DNA of 60,040 nucleotides from an uncultured Akkermansia sp. Lineage in GTDB: Bacteria; Verrucomicrobiota; Verrucomicrobiia; Verrucomicrobiales; Akkermansiaceae. The translations under genes were made by a program, and so were the position numbers. Below the pieces are notes generated by a model. The model was not told the origin of the DNA. It was given only the letters and a program-made list of their open reading frames with translations, and searched no databases. The stretch covers positions 1 to 60,040 of the forward strand of contig CAJGCZ010000008.1 of assembly GCA_904501975.1 (NCBI GenBank). The letters run 5' to 3'. Every line of letters begins with the position of its first letter. Position 1 is the stretch's first letter. This document shows positions 16,041-23,365 of this stretch, piece after piece.

Positions 16041-17081
16041 TTAACGAGTGCGCTGTGTATCTGCATGAGCAAGCACGTGGCGCATGGCCTGCATTTTGGC
16101 TACGGTTTCAGCCCATTCGGCGGCTTCGTCGGAGTCGGGCATCAGGCCGCCTCCGGCGTAGAGTCGGCAGCGGTCTGCAAAAACCTGCATGCAACGCAGG
16201 GTGACGTAGAGGTGCGCAGATTGCTCGCCGATAGGCCCCATGTAGCCTGCGTAGCAGCTGCGCTCTATGTCCGGGTGCGTGGCAATAAAGGTGCGCGCAG
16301 CGGTGGCCGGTGAGCCGCTGACGGCCGGTGTGGGGGGAAGGGTGGAGAGCAGGTGCGGTAAGTTTGCGGCATCCATATCAAAATGAATATGGGTGCAGAG
16401 GTGCTCTAGTTCTTTTCCGGCGGCAAGAGTGAGGGGGCCTTCTGTGCTGATGTTGTCGGCAACGGGGCGCAGGCAGTCCAGTATATGCTCTGCAACGAGG
16501 GCGTGCTCTTGCAGGTTTTTTGCATCCCACGCGGTGGTGGCATTGGTGCGGGTGCCGGCCAGTGCCATGGTGTGCCAGGTGTGGTTCTCGCAGCGCAGCA
16601 GCAGCTCCGGTGTGCTGCACAGCCATGTGCCGTGTTGCGGGGTATGGAAGAGTACGTTGAAGGCGCGGGGGGCTGTGTTGCACAGGTGCAGAAAGCCCTC
16701 GGCGGGTGAAAATTGGCGGGTGGCGGTGTCCTCTGTGCGGGCAAGCACTACTTTGTTTAAGCTGCCCCCATGTTGCAGGGCGGCGGTGTATTGCGTGAAG
16801 AGGTGGTGGTATTGCTCGCGCGTTGTGGCCGGGTGCAGCGGCAGAGGAGCCGGCAGTGGCTCAAATTGCTGTGGTGCCGGAGGGGTGCTCAGCTCTGCAC
16901 CAATGATGGCGGGTGCGGCATTGTAGGCGGCTATCACAAATCCCTTGCCCTCGCAACCGTTGCGCATGCCTCCATCTGCCTGCATGCAAAAGTGCGGCTT
17001 TTGCCCGGGAAGGGCATACAAAGCAAAGGCGCAGCGGCGTTGGCACAAGGCGTCTATTTGCTCTGGAGAAAAATCATGCAT
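16041..17081 (-). CDS. Isochorismate synthase
   Basis: A 346-residue chorismate-utilising enzyme. The family core is present: LNKVVLAR, the segment ALAGTRTNA with the TG of the active site altered to GT, the acidic metal ligand in LQEHALVAEHILDCL, HIHFDM, and the C-terminal AGGGLMPDSDEAAEWAETVAKM. It isomerises chorismate to isochorismate, the entry point to menaquinone (MenF) or catechol siderophores (EntC); no men or ent gene is nearby, so the branch is undecided, with menaquinone the more common need. It is a single gene with a leaderless-type promoter. The N-terminal half is less conserved, as usual. Confidence 0.85.
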   Translation of the reverse strand: MHDFSPEQIDALCQRRCAFALYALPGQKPHFCMQADGGMRNGCEGKGFVIAAYNAAPAIIGAELSTPPAPQQFEPLPAPLPLHPATTREQYHHLFTQYTAALQHGGSLNKVVLARTEDTATRQFSPAEGFLHLCNTAPRAFNVLFHTPQHGTWLCSTPELLLRCENHTWHTMALAGTRTNATTAWDAKNLQEHALVAEHILDCLRPVADNISTEGPLTLAAGKELEHLCTHIHFDMDAANLPHLLSTLPPTPAVSGSPATAARTFIATHPDIERSCYAGYMGPIGEQSAHLYVTLRCMQVFADRCRLYAGGGLMPDSDEAAEWAETVAKMQAMRHVLAHADTQRTR

Positions 17082-17089
17082 GCGCAGCT

Positions 17090-17118
17090 AGTCTACCACG
17101 ATGCGCAGAATTTAACAA
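17090..17118 (-). promoter_or_regulatory. Promoter of the isochorismate synthase gene
   Basis: Minus strand: TTGTTA (17113-17118), 17-bp spacer, TAGACT (17090-17095), then 8 nt to the ATG at 17081. Confidence 0.6.
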
Positions 17119-17171
17119 GCCTATTGTCTGACTCTCGACCCGAATTTGGCCTGTTGTGCCCCAAAACAAAC

Positions 17172-17201
17172 GCGCCCTGCCGCTTTTACAGGGCAGGGCG
17201 C
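17172..17201 (-). terminator. Terminator of the acyl-ACP thioesterase gene
   Basis: A 10-bp perfect stem, GCGCCCTGCC with GGCAGGGCGC and a 10-nt loop, is followed on the minus strand by GTTTGTTTTGG. It lies 27 nt after the thioesterase stop. Confidence 0.75.
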
Positions 17202-17227
17202 AAAACTCAAATTGGGAGGCAGAGAGC

Positions 17228-17953
17228 TTAGGCTTCTTTCCATTCAATGATGACTTCGGCTCGCAGCTCGCCATCGGAGGTGATGCTGTGCTGCGTTTGG
17301 TTGCCGGCTAAGCGGTGCTCAATGCAGATGGGGTGCCCCGCAAAGGTCTCGCGCTTGAAGTTGACGCGAACGCGGTAGGGGGCTGCACCGGGCAGAAAAT
17401 CGGTGGGTAGCGTTTCCAACACCCAAGTGAGGTAGGCGCTGTTGTTGATGTGACCGTTGAAGTCTACATCGCGGCGCGGGGCCACGAACTCGGATGTTGC
17501 GGTTTGGGAGAACTCGGTAGCTATCTCCAGCTGTTCGTCAATCAGGGCAGGGCATTCATCCGGAATGTTGACGTGGCTGAGGCGCTTGAAGGGGGTGGGA
17601 CGGCGCGTTTCTACATCAATAAGCACCCACAGCAAATCGGCTTGTGCTATGCTGTTGCCGTCCTTATCGATAAGCTCCACAAAGCGGCGTGCCTGTAGTG
17701 CAGAGGCTTTGCCGGTGTTGGAACGGATGGTGACCTCTTCCTTCCAGGAAGGACGACGAATAAAGCGGAAATCGCCTTGTACCTCTACCCAAATCAGGTG
17801 GTTGCTCATGCTCCACTCGTAGCCTAAATCATTGGCGGATGCATGGGTTTCTGCTGCCTCCTGGCAGTATTGCATGAAGCAATCGGGCTTCAGGAGATGG
17901 TCTGCGCCGCAATCGTAGCTGGTGACTCTGTGCTTAATGTTGAGGTCTTCCAT
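17228..17953 (-). CDS. Acyl-ACP thioesterase (FatA/FatB-like)
   Basis: A 241-residue double-hotdog protein of the acyl-ACP thioesterase family. The first hotdog covers about 1-135 (CMQYCQEAAETHA-like segment after the first strand, then ADLLWVLIDVETRRP), and the second starts around 150 with RDVDFNGHINNSAYLTWVLE, which carries the Asp, Asn and His of the active site. It releases free fatty acids from acyl-ACP in the cytoplasm. The start at 17953 (MEDLNIKHRV) follows from the promoter position. It is transcribed alone. Confidence 0.85.
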   Translation of the reverse strand: MEDLNIKHRVTSYDCGADHLLKPDCFMQYCQEAAETHASANDLGYEWSMSNHLIWVEVQGDFRFIRRPSWKEEVTIRSNTGKASALQARRFVELIDKDGNSIAQADLLWVLIDVETRRPTPFKRLSHVNIPDECPALIDEQLEIATEFSQTATSEFVAPRRDVDFNGHINNSAYLTWVLETLPTDFLPGAAPYRVRVNFKRETFAGHPICIEHRLAGNQTQHSITSDGELRAEVIIEWKEA

Positions 17954-17963
17954 GGTAGAGCCT

Positions 17964-17992
17964 ACTCTACTATTCTTATTCCCCGTTGTCAA
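17964..17992 (-). promoter_or_regulatory. Promoter of the acyl-ACP thioesterase gene
   Basis: Minus strand: TTGACA (17987-17992), 17-bp spacer, TAGAGT (17964-17969), then 10 nt to the ATG at 17953. Confidence 0.7.
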
Positions 17993-18007
17993 GAGGAAAA
18001 TGTGCGG

Positions 18008-18066
18008 AGGGATTTACGAATGGCGCATGCTGGCCCGGCAAAAAATTCAAAATTCGTAACTCGTCC
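18008..18066. repeat. Short fragment related to the terminal-inverted-repeat family
   Basis: It contains TTTACGAAT on the left and ATTCGTAACTCGTCC on the right, like the inner arms of the elements at 10.8 and 13.5 kb, but is only about 60 bp long. It sits between the thioesterase promoter and the terminator of the secY operon. Confidence 0.45.
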
Positions 18067-18076
18067 ATGAAAAAAT

Positions 18077-18101
18077 CCCCGCCTTGGGTGACAAGGCGGG
18101 G
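18077..18101 (-). terminator. Intrinsic terminator of the rplX-secY operon
   Basis: A 9-bp perfect stem, CCCCGCCTT with AAGGCGGGG and a 7-nt loop, is followed on the minus strand by ATTTTTTCATGG. It lies 28 nt after the secY stop. Confidence 0.9.
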
Positions 18102-18129
18102 AAGAGATGGGCTGTGCTATGGAGCCGGG

Positions 18130-19596
18130 TTACATGGCCATCAATACGGCGCCAATGAGCACGAATACGGCAATGATGAGCCAGAGGACAACGAGGGCGG
18201 TGTTGCTCTCGCCGCTGCCCTGCAGGTGGCTGTACTTGCTACGGTTGCGGCTCTTCTTCATGAAGCCGTCGTAGTTCTTCTGCAGAAGGGTGGCTTCTAC
18301 CTGGCGCATGACGTCGAGCAGTACGCCCACGAGAATGAGCAGAGATGTGCCGCCGAAGAACTGAGCTGCAATCATGGGAACCTTCATCCATACGGCCAGC
18401 AGAGAGGGCAGGAAGTAGATGAGGGTGAGGAACAGAGAACCGGCAAAGGTAAGGCGGGTCATGGTCTGGTCCAGATACTTAGCAGTGGGCTGGCCGGGGC
18501 GTACACCGGGGATGTAGCTGCCGCTGCGCTGCATGTCCTCAGAAATCTGCTGGGGCTGGAACATGGTAGCTACCCAGAAGAAGGAGAAGAAGAAGATCAT
18601 GATGGCGGAGATGACGTAGAAGCCGATGCCTGCGGGGTTCATCAGCACGTCTACAATGCGCCATACCTCGCCCTGGCCCCAAATCTGCTGCACAATCATG
18701 TTGGGCAGTGCAAGAATGGCTGTAGCGAAAATGACGGGCATTACGCCGGAGTAGTTCAACTTGAGCGGCAGGTACTGGGTGCCGCCATTCATCATGCGGC
18801 GGCCTACCATGCGCTTAGCCTGCTGTACGGGTACGCGGCGCTGTGCCTGGGTAATGGTAACAACAAGAGCAACTACCAATACCATGAAGAGGATGAGGGC
18901 TACAATGTAGAGGGCGCCCAGCGGGTTCACCTCTGTGCCGGTGTATACATACTGGTTCCATGCGGCAACGAAGGCGCCGGGAAGGGAGCTGATGATGTTA
19001 ACGGAAATGATGAGGGATACACCGTTGCCGATGCCGCGATCCGTAATCTGGTCACCAATCCACATTAGGAACATGGTGCCTGTTACGATGATGAGAATGG
19101 TGGTGGTGGTGAAGATGAATCCGGGGTCGATTACCAAGTCGCCCAAGCCGTCCAAACCAAGTCGGGCAGGGTTGCGCAGTGTTTGCGTAAGCAGGAAACC
19201 CTGGATAACGGCAATGATGATGGCCAAGAGACGTGTAATCTTCGTCATCTTTTGGCGGCCGCCTTCCTCTCGCATCATCTTCTTGAAGGAGGGAATGACG
19301 GCACCCATCAGCTGCGTCATAATGGAGGCAGAGATGTAGGGCATGATACCCAAGGCAAAAATACCGCACTGCTGCAAACCACCACCGGAGAAGATGGTGA
19401 GAATGGCACCAAGTGCGCCCAAAGGATTGTCACCCTTACTGGCGTGATGCTCCATGAAATTCTTCAGAGCTTCAACGTCCACTCCCGGCAGCGGCAGGTG
19501 TACACCCAAGCGTACAATGACGATCATCGCCAGTGTAAACAGGATGCGGCTGCGCAAATCCGGTACCTTCATGGTGTTGGCAAATGCGGTTATCAT
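18130..19596 (-). CDS. secY: Protein translocase subunit SecY
   Basis: A 488-residue membrane protein with ten transmembrane helices, forming the channel of the Sec translocon. Family marks are GVHLPLPGVD near the start, GGLQQCGIFALGIMPYISASIMTQL (plug and helix 2 region; shortened here by function, not truncated), the cytoplasmic RRVPVQQAKRMVGRR loop, and GVRPGQPTAKYLD in the C-terminal half. The start at 19596 (MITAFANTMK) matches the family; the longer open frame upstream overlaps the intergenic hairpin region. It is the last gene of the operon, after rplO, as is usual, but adk, map and infA do not follow. Confidence 0.96.
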   Translation of the reverse strand: MITAFANTMKVPDLRSRILFTLAMIVIVRLGVHLPLPGVDVEALKNFMEHHASKGDNPLGALGAILTIFSGGGLQQCGIFALGIMPYISASIMTQLMGAVIPSFKKMMREEGGRQKMTKITRLLAIIIAVIQGFLLTQTLRNPARLGLDGLGDLVIDPGFIFTTTTILIIVTGTMFLMWIGDQITDRGIGNGVSLIISVNIISSLPGAFVAAWNQYVYTGTEVNPLGALYIVALILFMVLVVALVVTITQAQRRVPVQQAKRMVGRRMMNGGTQYLPLKLNYSGVMPVIFATAILALPNMIVQQIWGQGEVWRIVDVLMNPAGIGFYVISAIMIFFFSFFWVATMFQPQQISEDMQRSGSYIPGVRPGQPTAKYLDQTMTRLTFAGSLFLTLIYFLPSLLAVWMKVPMIAAQFFGGTSLLILVGVLLDVMRQVEATLLQKNYDGFMKKSRNRSKYSHLQGSGESNTALVVLWLIIAVFVLIGAVLMAM

Positions 19597-19741
19597 AATA
19601 TGGCCTTGTTTCTTGTTGTGTGAAAATGTTCGTGCAGCGTTGCTTTCCTCTCGCCTTGTGTTCTTGTGTGTAGGTTTTGTATGAGAGAAAATTGGGGGGC
19701 GGATTAACACGCGTTTTTTCGCTTGTCTCTCCTACACGTAT

Positions 19742-19766
19742 GCCGGGTGGCGCTGCGCCACCCGGC
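19742..19766 (-). other. Strong hairpin between rplO and secY
   Basis: A perfect palindrome with 12-bp arms (GCCGGGTGGCGC and its complement, 1-nt centre) lies in the 223-nt gap between rplO and secY. No T-run follows it on the minus strand, so it is not a classical terminator. It may limit read-through or process the mRNA, tuning SecY relative to the ribosomal proteins. Confidence 0.6.
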
Positions 19767-19819
19767 TCGTGTAAGTGCAATCTGATTGTCTGTTAACGCG
19801 TTATGCGTTGCGCAGGCTA

Positions 19820-20278
19820 TCAGGCCTCGGCGCTCAGTACCGTGAGGGTACCACCGGCGGCTTCAATCTTAGCGGCCACAGAGGCGCTGGCGAAGTCTAC
19901 CGTTACGTTGAGTGCCTTGGAAATGTTGCCATTGCCGAGGAGCTTCACAGCGTCGCAGTCACCCTTGACGAAGCCCATCTCGCGCAGCTCGTTCTCGGTA
20001 ACGGTTGCACCGGCCTCGAATACCTCGAGCTGGCACAGGTTAACGATGGCGATGTTAGCACGGAAGCGGGCGTTGTTGAAGCCCTTCTTGGGCAGACGGC
20101 GGTGAAGGGGCATCTGACCACCTTCGAAGCCGGGGCGAATGGAACCGCCGGAACGAGCCTTCTGGCCCTTGTTGCCCTTGCCGCAGGTCTTACCCAGGCC
20201 GGAGCTCTCACCGCAACCGAGGCGCTTCTTGCGATGCTTGGCACCCGGATTAGGCTGAAGTGTTTGAAGTGTCAACAT
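19820..20278 (-). CDS. rplO: 50S ribosomal protein L15
   Basis: A 152-residue large-subunit protein. The N-terminus has KHRKKRLGCGESSGLGKTCGKGNKG-like glycine- and lysine-rich sequence, then GFEGGQMPLHRRLPKKGF, all typical of L15. It directly follows rpsE with a 30-nt gap, so the rpmD gene (L30) normally found here is absent. Confidence 0.96.
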   Translation of the reverse strand: MLTLQTLQPNPGAKHRKKRLGCGESSGLGKTCGKGNKGQKARSGGSIRPGFEGGQMPLHRRLPKKGFNNARFRANIAIVNLCQLEVFEAGATVTENELREMGFVKGDCDAVKLLGNGNISKALNVTVDFASASVAAKIEAAGGTLTVLSAEA

Positions 20279-20308
20279 GATGGTAAAATCAATGGTTGAA
20301 TGTTAATT

Positions 20309-20947
20309 TCAGATAGCGGCGTCCTTCTTCTTCTTACCGCGAGCAGAGAGGATCTGATCAGCCGTGCGCATGGAGAGCATGGCCTTCATCGTTGCCTTCA
20401 CTACGTTTGCAGCGTTGGAAGAACCCAGAGACTTGGCGATGATGTTGGTCACACCGGCGGCCTCAAGTACGGCACGTACCTTAGCGCCGGCTACAAGACC
20501 CGTACCGGCTGCAGCCGGCTTCAACACGATCTTAGCGCCACCGAACTCGGTGTAAATCTCGTGGGGAATGGTATCGCCTACTACTACTACGTTCTTCATG
20601 GCGCGCTTAGCGGCGTCCGTACCCTTGCGGATTGCGTCGGATACTTCGTTTGCCTTGCCGAAGCCGTAGCCTACCTTGCCCTTCTGGTCACCCACTACTA
20701 CGAGGGCGCTGAAGGAGAAACGGCGACCACCCTTGACCACCTTGGCGCAACGGTTCACGTATACGACCTTCTCCATGAGCTGCGGACCCTCTACTGCGGG
20801 AGCCTCGTTGCGACGACCACCTTCACGGCGGGGACCACGGCCACCACGACCGCCTTCACGGCGCTGGCCACGACCGCGCATGGGCTGCTGAGCGGGAGTC
20901 TCCTGAGTTGTCTCCTCAGCCGGAGCTTTCGTTTCTTCAGTGTTCAT
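20309..20947 (-). CDS. rpsE: 30S ribosomal protein S5
   Basis: A 212-residue small-subunit protein involved in decoding accuracy. The core from about residue 58 (MEKVVYVNRCAKVVKGGRRF through GRANEVSDAI-like KANEVSDAIRKG to the C-terminal TADQILSARGKKK) is canonical S5. Ahead of it is an extension of about 55 residues that is first acidic and then rich in Arg-Gly (RGRGQRREGGRGGRGPRR), probably disordered and RNA-contacting. Typical S5 proteins are near 165 residues. Confidence 0.95.
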   Translation of the reverse strand: MNTEETKAPAEETTQETPAQQPMRGRGQRREGGRGGRGPRREGGRRNEAPAVEGPQLMEKVVYVNRCAKVVKGGRRFSFSALVVVGDQKGKVGYGFGKANEVSDAIRKGTDAAKRAMKNVVVVGDTIPHEIYTEFGGAKIVLKPAAAGTGLVAGAKVRAVLEAAGVTNIIAKSLGSSNAANVVKATMKAMLSMRTADQILSARGKKKKDAAI

Positions 20948-20967
20948 TACTGTTGCAACCTTTCTTT

Positions 20968-21318
20968 TTAGAATTTGAGACCGGCCTCACGAGCGGCGTC
21001 GGCCAGAGACTTCACCTTTCCGTGGTAGAGGAAACCGCCGCGGTCGAATACAACCTCAGTGATGCCTGCTGCCAGGGCCTTCTCAGCAATAAGGGCACCT
21101 ACCTTAGCGGCGGATTCCTTGTTTGCCTGCTTGAGCTCTACGTTCTTGGTGCAAGCGGCGCAAAGGGTTACACCCTTCGTGTCGTCGATGACCTGTGCGT
21201 AGACGTGCTGGTTAGAGAAATTAACTGCCAGACGGGGGCGCTCAGGCGTACCGGCAATCTTCTTGCGAATACGCGTATGAACGCGGGCGCGGATGGCTTT
21301 GCGATTGATAGTGCTCAT
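20968..21318 (-). CDS. rplR: 50S ribosomal protein L18
   Basis: A 116-residue 5S-rRNA-binding protein. Characteristic segments are RVHTRIRKKIAGTPERPRLA near the N-terminus, QVIDDTKGVTLCAA and FDRGGFLYHGKVKSLADAAREAGLKF at the end (split here only for length). Order in the operon, between rplF and rpsE, is standard. Confidence 0.96.
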   Translation of the reverse strand: MSTINRKAIRARVHTRIRKKIAGTPERPRLAVNFSNQHVYAQVIDDTKGVTLCAACTKNVELKQANKESAAKVGALIAEKALAAGITEVVFDRGGFLYHGKVKSLADAAREAGLKF

Positions 21319-21353
21319 TTTTCTGTAAACTTTGGTATAAGTGTTTGAGATGA

Positions 21354-21893
21354 TTACTTGCCAACGCTCTTGCCTTCCTTGCGGCGGATGTACTCACCAA
21401 CGTAGTGAATACCCTTGCCCTTGTAGGGCTCCGGCGGATAGTAGCCTCGCACCTCAGCGGAGAACTGACCGACAACCTGCTTGTTGATACCCTCAACCTT
21501 AAGCTTGGTGTTGTCCGTTACGGTAACGGTGATACCGGCAGGGATGGGGTGAAGGATGGGGTGGGACTTACCGAGTGCGAGGTCAAGGGCATTGCCCTTA
21601 ACAGCGGCCTTAAGACCTACACCTACGATTTCAAGCTCCTTAACGAAGCCCTTGCTTACGCCCTCTACCATGTTGTTGAGGAGGGAGCGGTTCGTGCCGT
21701 GAAGAGCACGAAGAGCACGGGACTCGTCAGCGCGGCTTACGGTGAGCTCGGTGCCCTCTACAGCGGCGGTGATGCCGGTGGGGAGCGTCCAGCTCAGTTC
21801 GCCCTTAGCGCCCTTTACGGTTACGTCGGCACCATTGATGGTGACGGTAACACCGGCGGGGATTGTGATAACTTTCTTACCTACTCGAGACAT
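21354..21893 (-). CDS. rplF: 50S ribosomal protein L6
   Basis: A 179-residue protein of two related domains. It begins MSRVGKKVITIPAGVTV and has the C-terminal signature YYPPEPYKGKGIHYVGE followed by KEGKSVGK. It binds 23S rRNA near the GTPase centre. It lies between rpsH and rplR, as usual. Confidence 0.97.
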   Translation of the reverse strand: MSRVGKKVITIPAGVTVTINGADVTVKGAKGELSWTLPTGITAAVEGTELTVSRADESRALRALHGTNRSLLNNMVEGVSKGFVKELEIVGVGLKAAVKGNALDLALGKSHPILHPIPAGITVTVTDNTKLKVEGINKQVVGQFSAEVRGYYPPEPYKGKGIHYVGEYIRRKEGKSVGK

Positions 21894-21921
21894 AATCTTT
21901 TAAATGGTTAGGGGTTAATAC

Positions 21922-22323
21922 TTACCATACGAGTGCGATAAGCTCGCCACCGATCTGCTGCTTGCGGGCCTTAGCACCGGTCATCATACCCTGAGAGGTA
22001 GAAACGATGGAGATGCCCAAGCCATTCATAACGGTGGGGATGTCTGCGGAGTGTACGTACTGGCGACGGCCCGGCTTGGAGCAGCGCTTTACGTCCGTGA
22101 TGATGGTCTTGCCATTAGCGGTGAACTTGTTCTTCACCTTGATGGCCTTGTCCTTGCCTTCACCAACTACCTCGAAAGACCAAATGTAGCCTTCCTCTTG
22201 GAGGATGCGGGCAATCTCAGCCTTGATGCCGGAGAAGGGCACCGTGAAGGACTCGTTACGGGCAAAGCCGGCGTTCTTCAGACGGGTGAGAAAATCTGCG
22301 ATAGGATCACTTAATACTGCCAT
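21922..22323 (-). CDS. rpsH: 30S ribosomal protein S8
   Basis: A 133-residue protein beginning MAVLSDPIADFLTRLKNA and carrying the C-terminal signature GLGISIVSTSQGMMTGAKAR. S8 binds helix 21 of 16S rRNA and in E. coli represses the spc operon; whether it does so here cannot be seen. Only 13 nt separate it from rplE, so rpsN (S14), which normally sits here, is missing. Confidence 0.96.
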   Translation of the reverse strand: MAVLSDPIADFLTRLKNAGFARNESFTVPFSGIKAEIARILQEEGYIWSFEVVGEGKDKAIKVKNKFTANGKTIITDVKRCSKPGRRQYVHSADIPTVMNGLGISIVSTSQGMMTGAKARKQQIGGELIALVW

Positions 22324-22336
22324 GGTCGTAAATTAG

Positions 22337-22909
22337 TTAGGCGTTTTCTTCTGTCTTCTTGGTGGGCTTGCGGAAGGGGATACCCAGCTCTGCAAGCAGG
22401 TCACGACCTTCGTCATCCGTTGTAGCTGTGGTTACAAAGATGATGTCGAAGCCGATGTTACGCTTGATCTGATCCAACTCGATTTCGGGGAAGATGGACT
22501 GATCAGGGATACCGATGGCGTAGTTACCGCGGCCGTCGAAGGACTTGGTGGGCAGGCCACGGAAGTCACGAATGTTGGGGGCGGTAATGTTGATGAAACG
22601 ATCCAAGAACTCCCACATTTGGGTGGAGCGCAGCGTTACGCGTGCACCGAGGACTTCACCCTCGCGGAGTTTGAAATTAGCTACGCTCTTGCGGGCGTAC
22701 GTTACAGCCGGCTTCTGGCCGGTGATTTTGGCGATTTCGGCAACAGCGTCCTCAACTGCCTGTTTGCGGTCGGGGTGCTTGCCCATGCAGGTCGTTACAA
22801 CAATCTTCTCCAGACGGGGAATCTGGTGAACATTGGTGTACTGATGCTTCGCCTGGAGGGCCGGTACGACCTTCTCCTTGTAGTATGTAAGCATTGTAGG
22901 TGTGCTCAT
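22337..22909 (-). CDS. rplE: 50S ribosomal protein L5
   Basis: A 190-residue 5S-rRNA-binding protein. It has MLTYYKEKVVPAL near the start, TGQKPAVTYARKSVANFKLREG in the middle and FDGRGNYAIGIPDQSIFPEI, followed by the D-rich segment typical of L5. It follows rplX by 74 nt. Confidence 0.96.
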   Translation of the reverse strand: MSTPTMLTYYKEKVVPALQAKHQYTNVHQIPRLEKIVVTTCMGKHPDRKQAVEDAVAEIAKITGQKPAVTYARKSVANFKLREGEVLGARVTLRSTQMWEFLDRFINITAPNIRDFRGLPTKSFDGRGNYAIGIPDQSIFPEIELDQIKRNIGFDIIFVTTATTDDEGRDLLAELGIPFRKPTKKTEENA

Positions 22910-22983
22910 AATATTTAGCGGGTCAGCTCTGTTGTTAATAGTTATTGTTGATGGCTTAAGCGCGGAGTTTCAGCCTTTCGGCA

Positions 22984-23208
22984 TCAGCTCACTTTCTTCA
23001 CATTGGAGATGTGGATGGGGCCGTCAATGTCGATGATACCGCCCTCGGGGTTGTCCTCCGTGGGCTTGGTGGCCTTCTTGAGGGTGCGAACACCTTCAAC
23101 GATGACACGTTCCTTGTTGGCGTCAACAGACACAACGACACCACGCTTGCCCTTGTTCTTGCCGGCGATAACGAGTACGGTATCACCTTTCTTCACGTGG
23201 GTCTTCAT
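22984..23208 (-). CDS. rplX: 50S ribosomal protein L24
   Basis: A 74-residue protein with an N-terminal KOW motif (KKGDTVLVIAGKNKGKRGVV), an assembly initiator of the large subunit. It is the first gene of the operon here; rplN and the S10-operon genes that usually precede it are not upstream. It is shorter than the roughly 100-residue norm, ending at DGPIHISNVKKVS. Confidence 0.93.
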   Translation of the reverse strand: MKTHVKKGDTVLVIAGKNKGKRGVVVSVDANKERVIVEGVRTLKKATKPTEDNPEGGIIDIDGPIHISNVKKVS

Positions 23209-23267
23209 CGTGTGTGTGTGGTTTGTTAGTTATTTCCCTATACTACACCTGTAGCAAGGGGTGCGAA

Positions 23268-23296
23268 ATACTACACGTTTCGGGCGCACACGTCAA
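23268..23296 (-). promoter_or_regulatory. Promoter of the rplX-secY operon
   Basis: Minus strand: TTGACG (23291-23296), 17-bp spacer, TAGTAT (23268-23273). The leader to the rplX ATG is about 50 nt. A second TAGTAT box lies about 36 nt downstream (near 23230-23237) without a properly spaced -35. Confidence 0.75.
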
Positions 23297-23365
23297 GCAT
23301 AATATTAATTTTTTTGCTTTTTTATCACGCTGTAGGAGCCTTTTTGTGAGAATTTTGCAAAAAAA

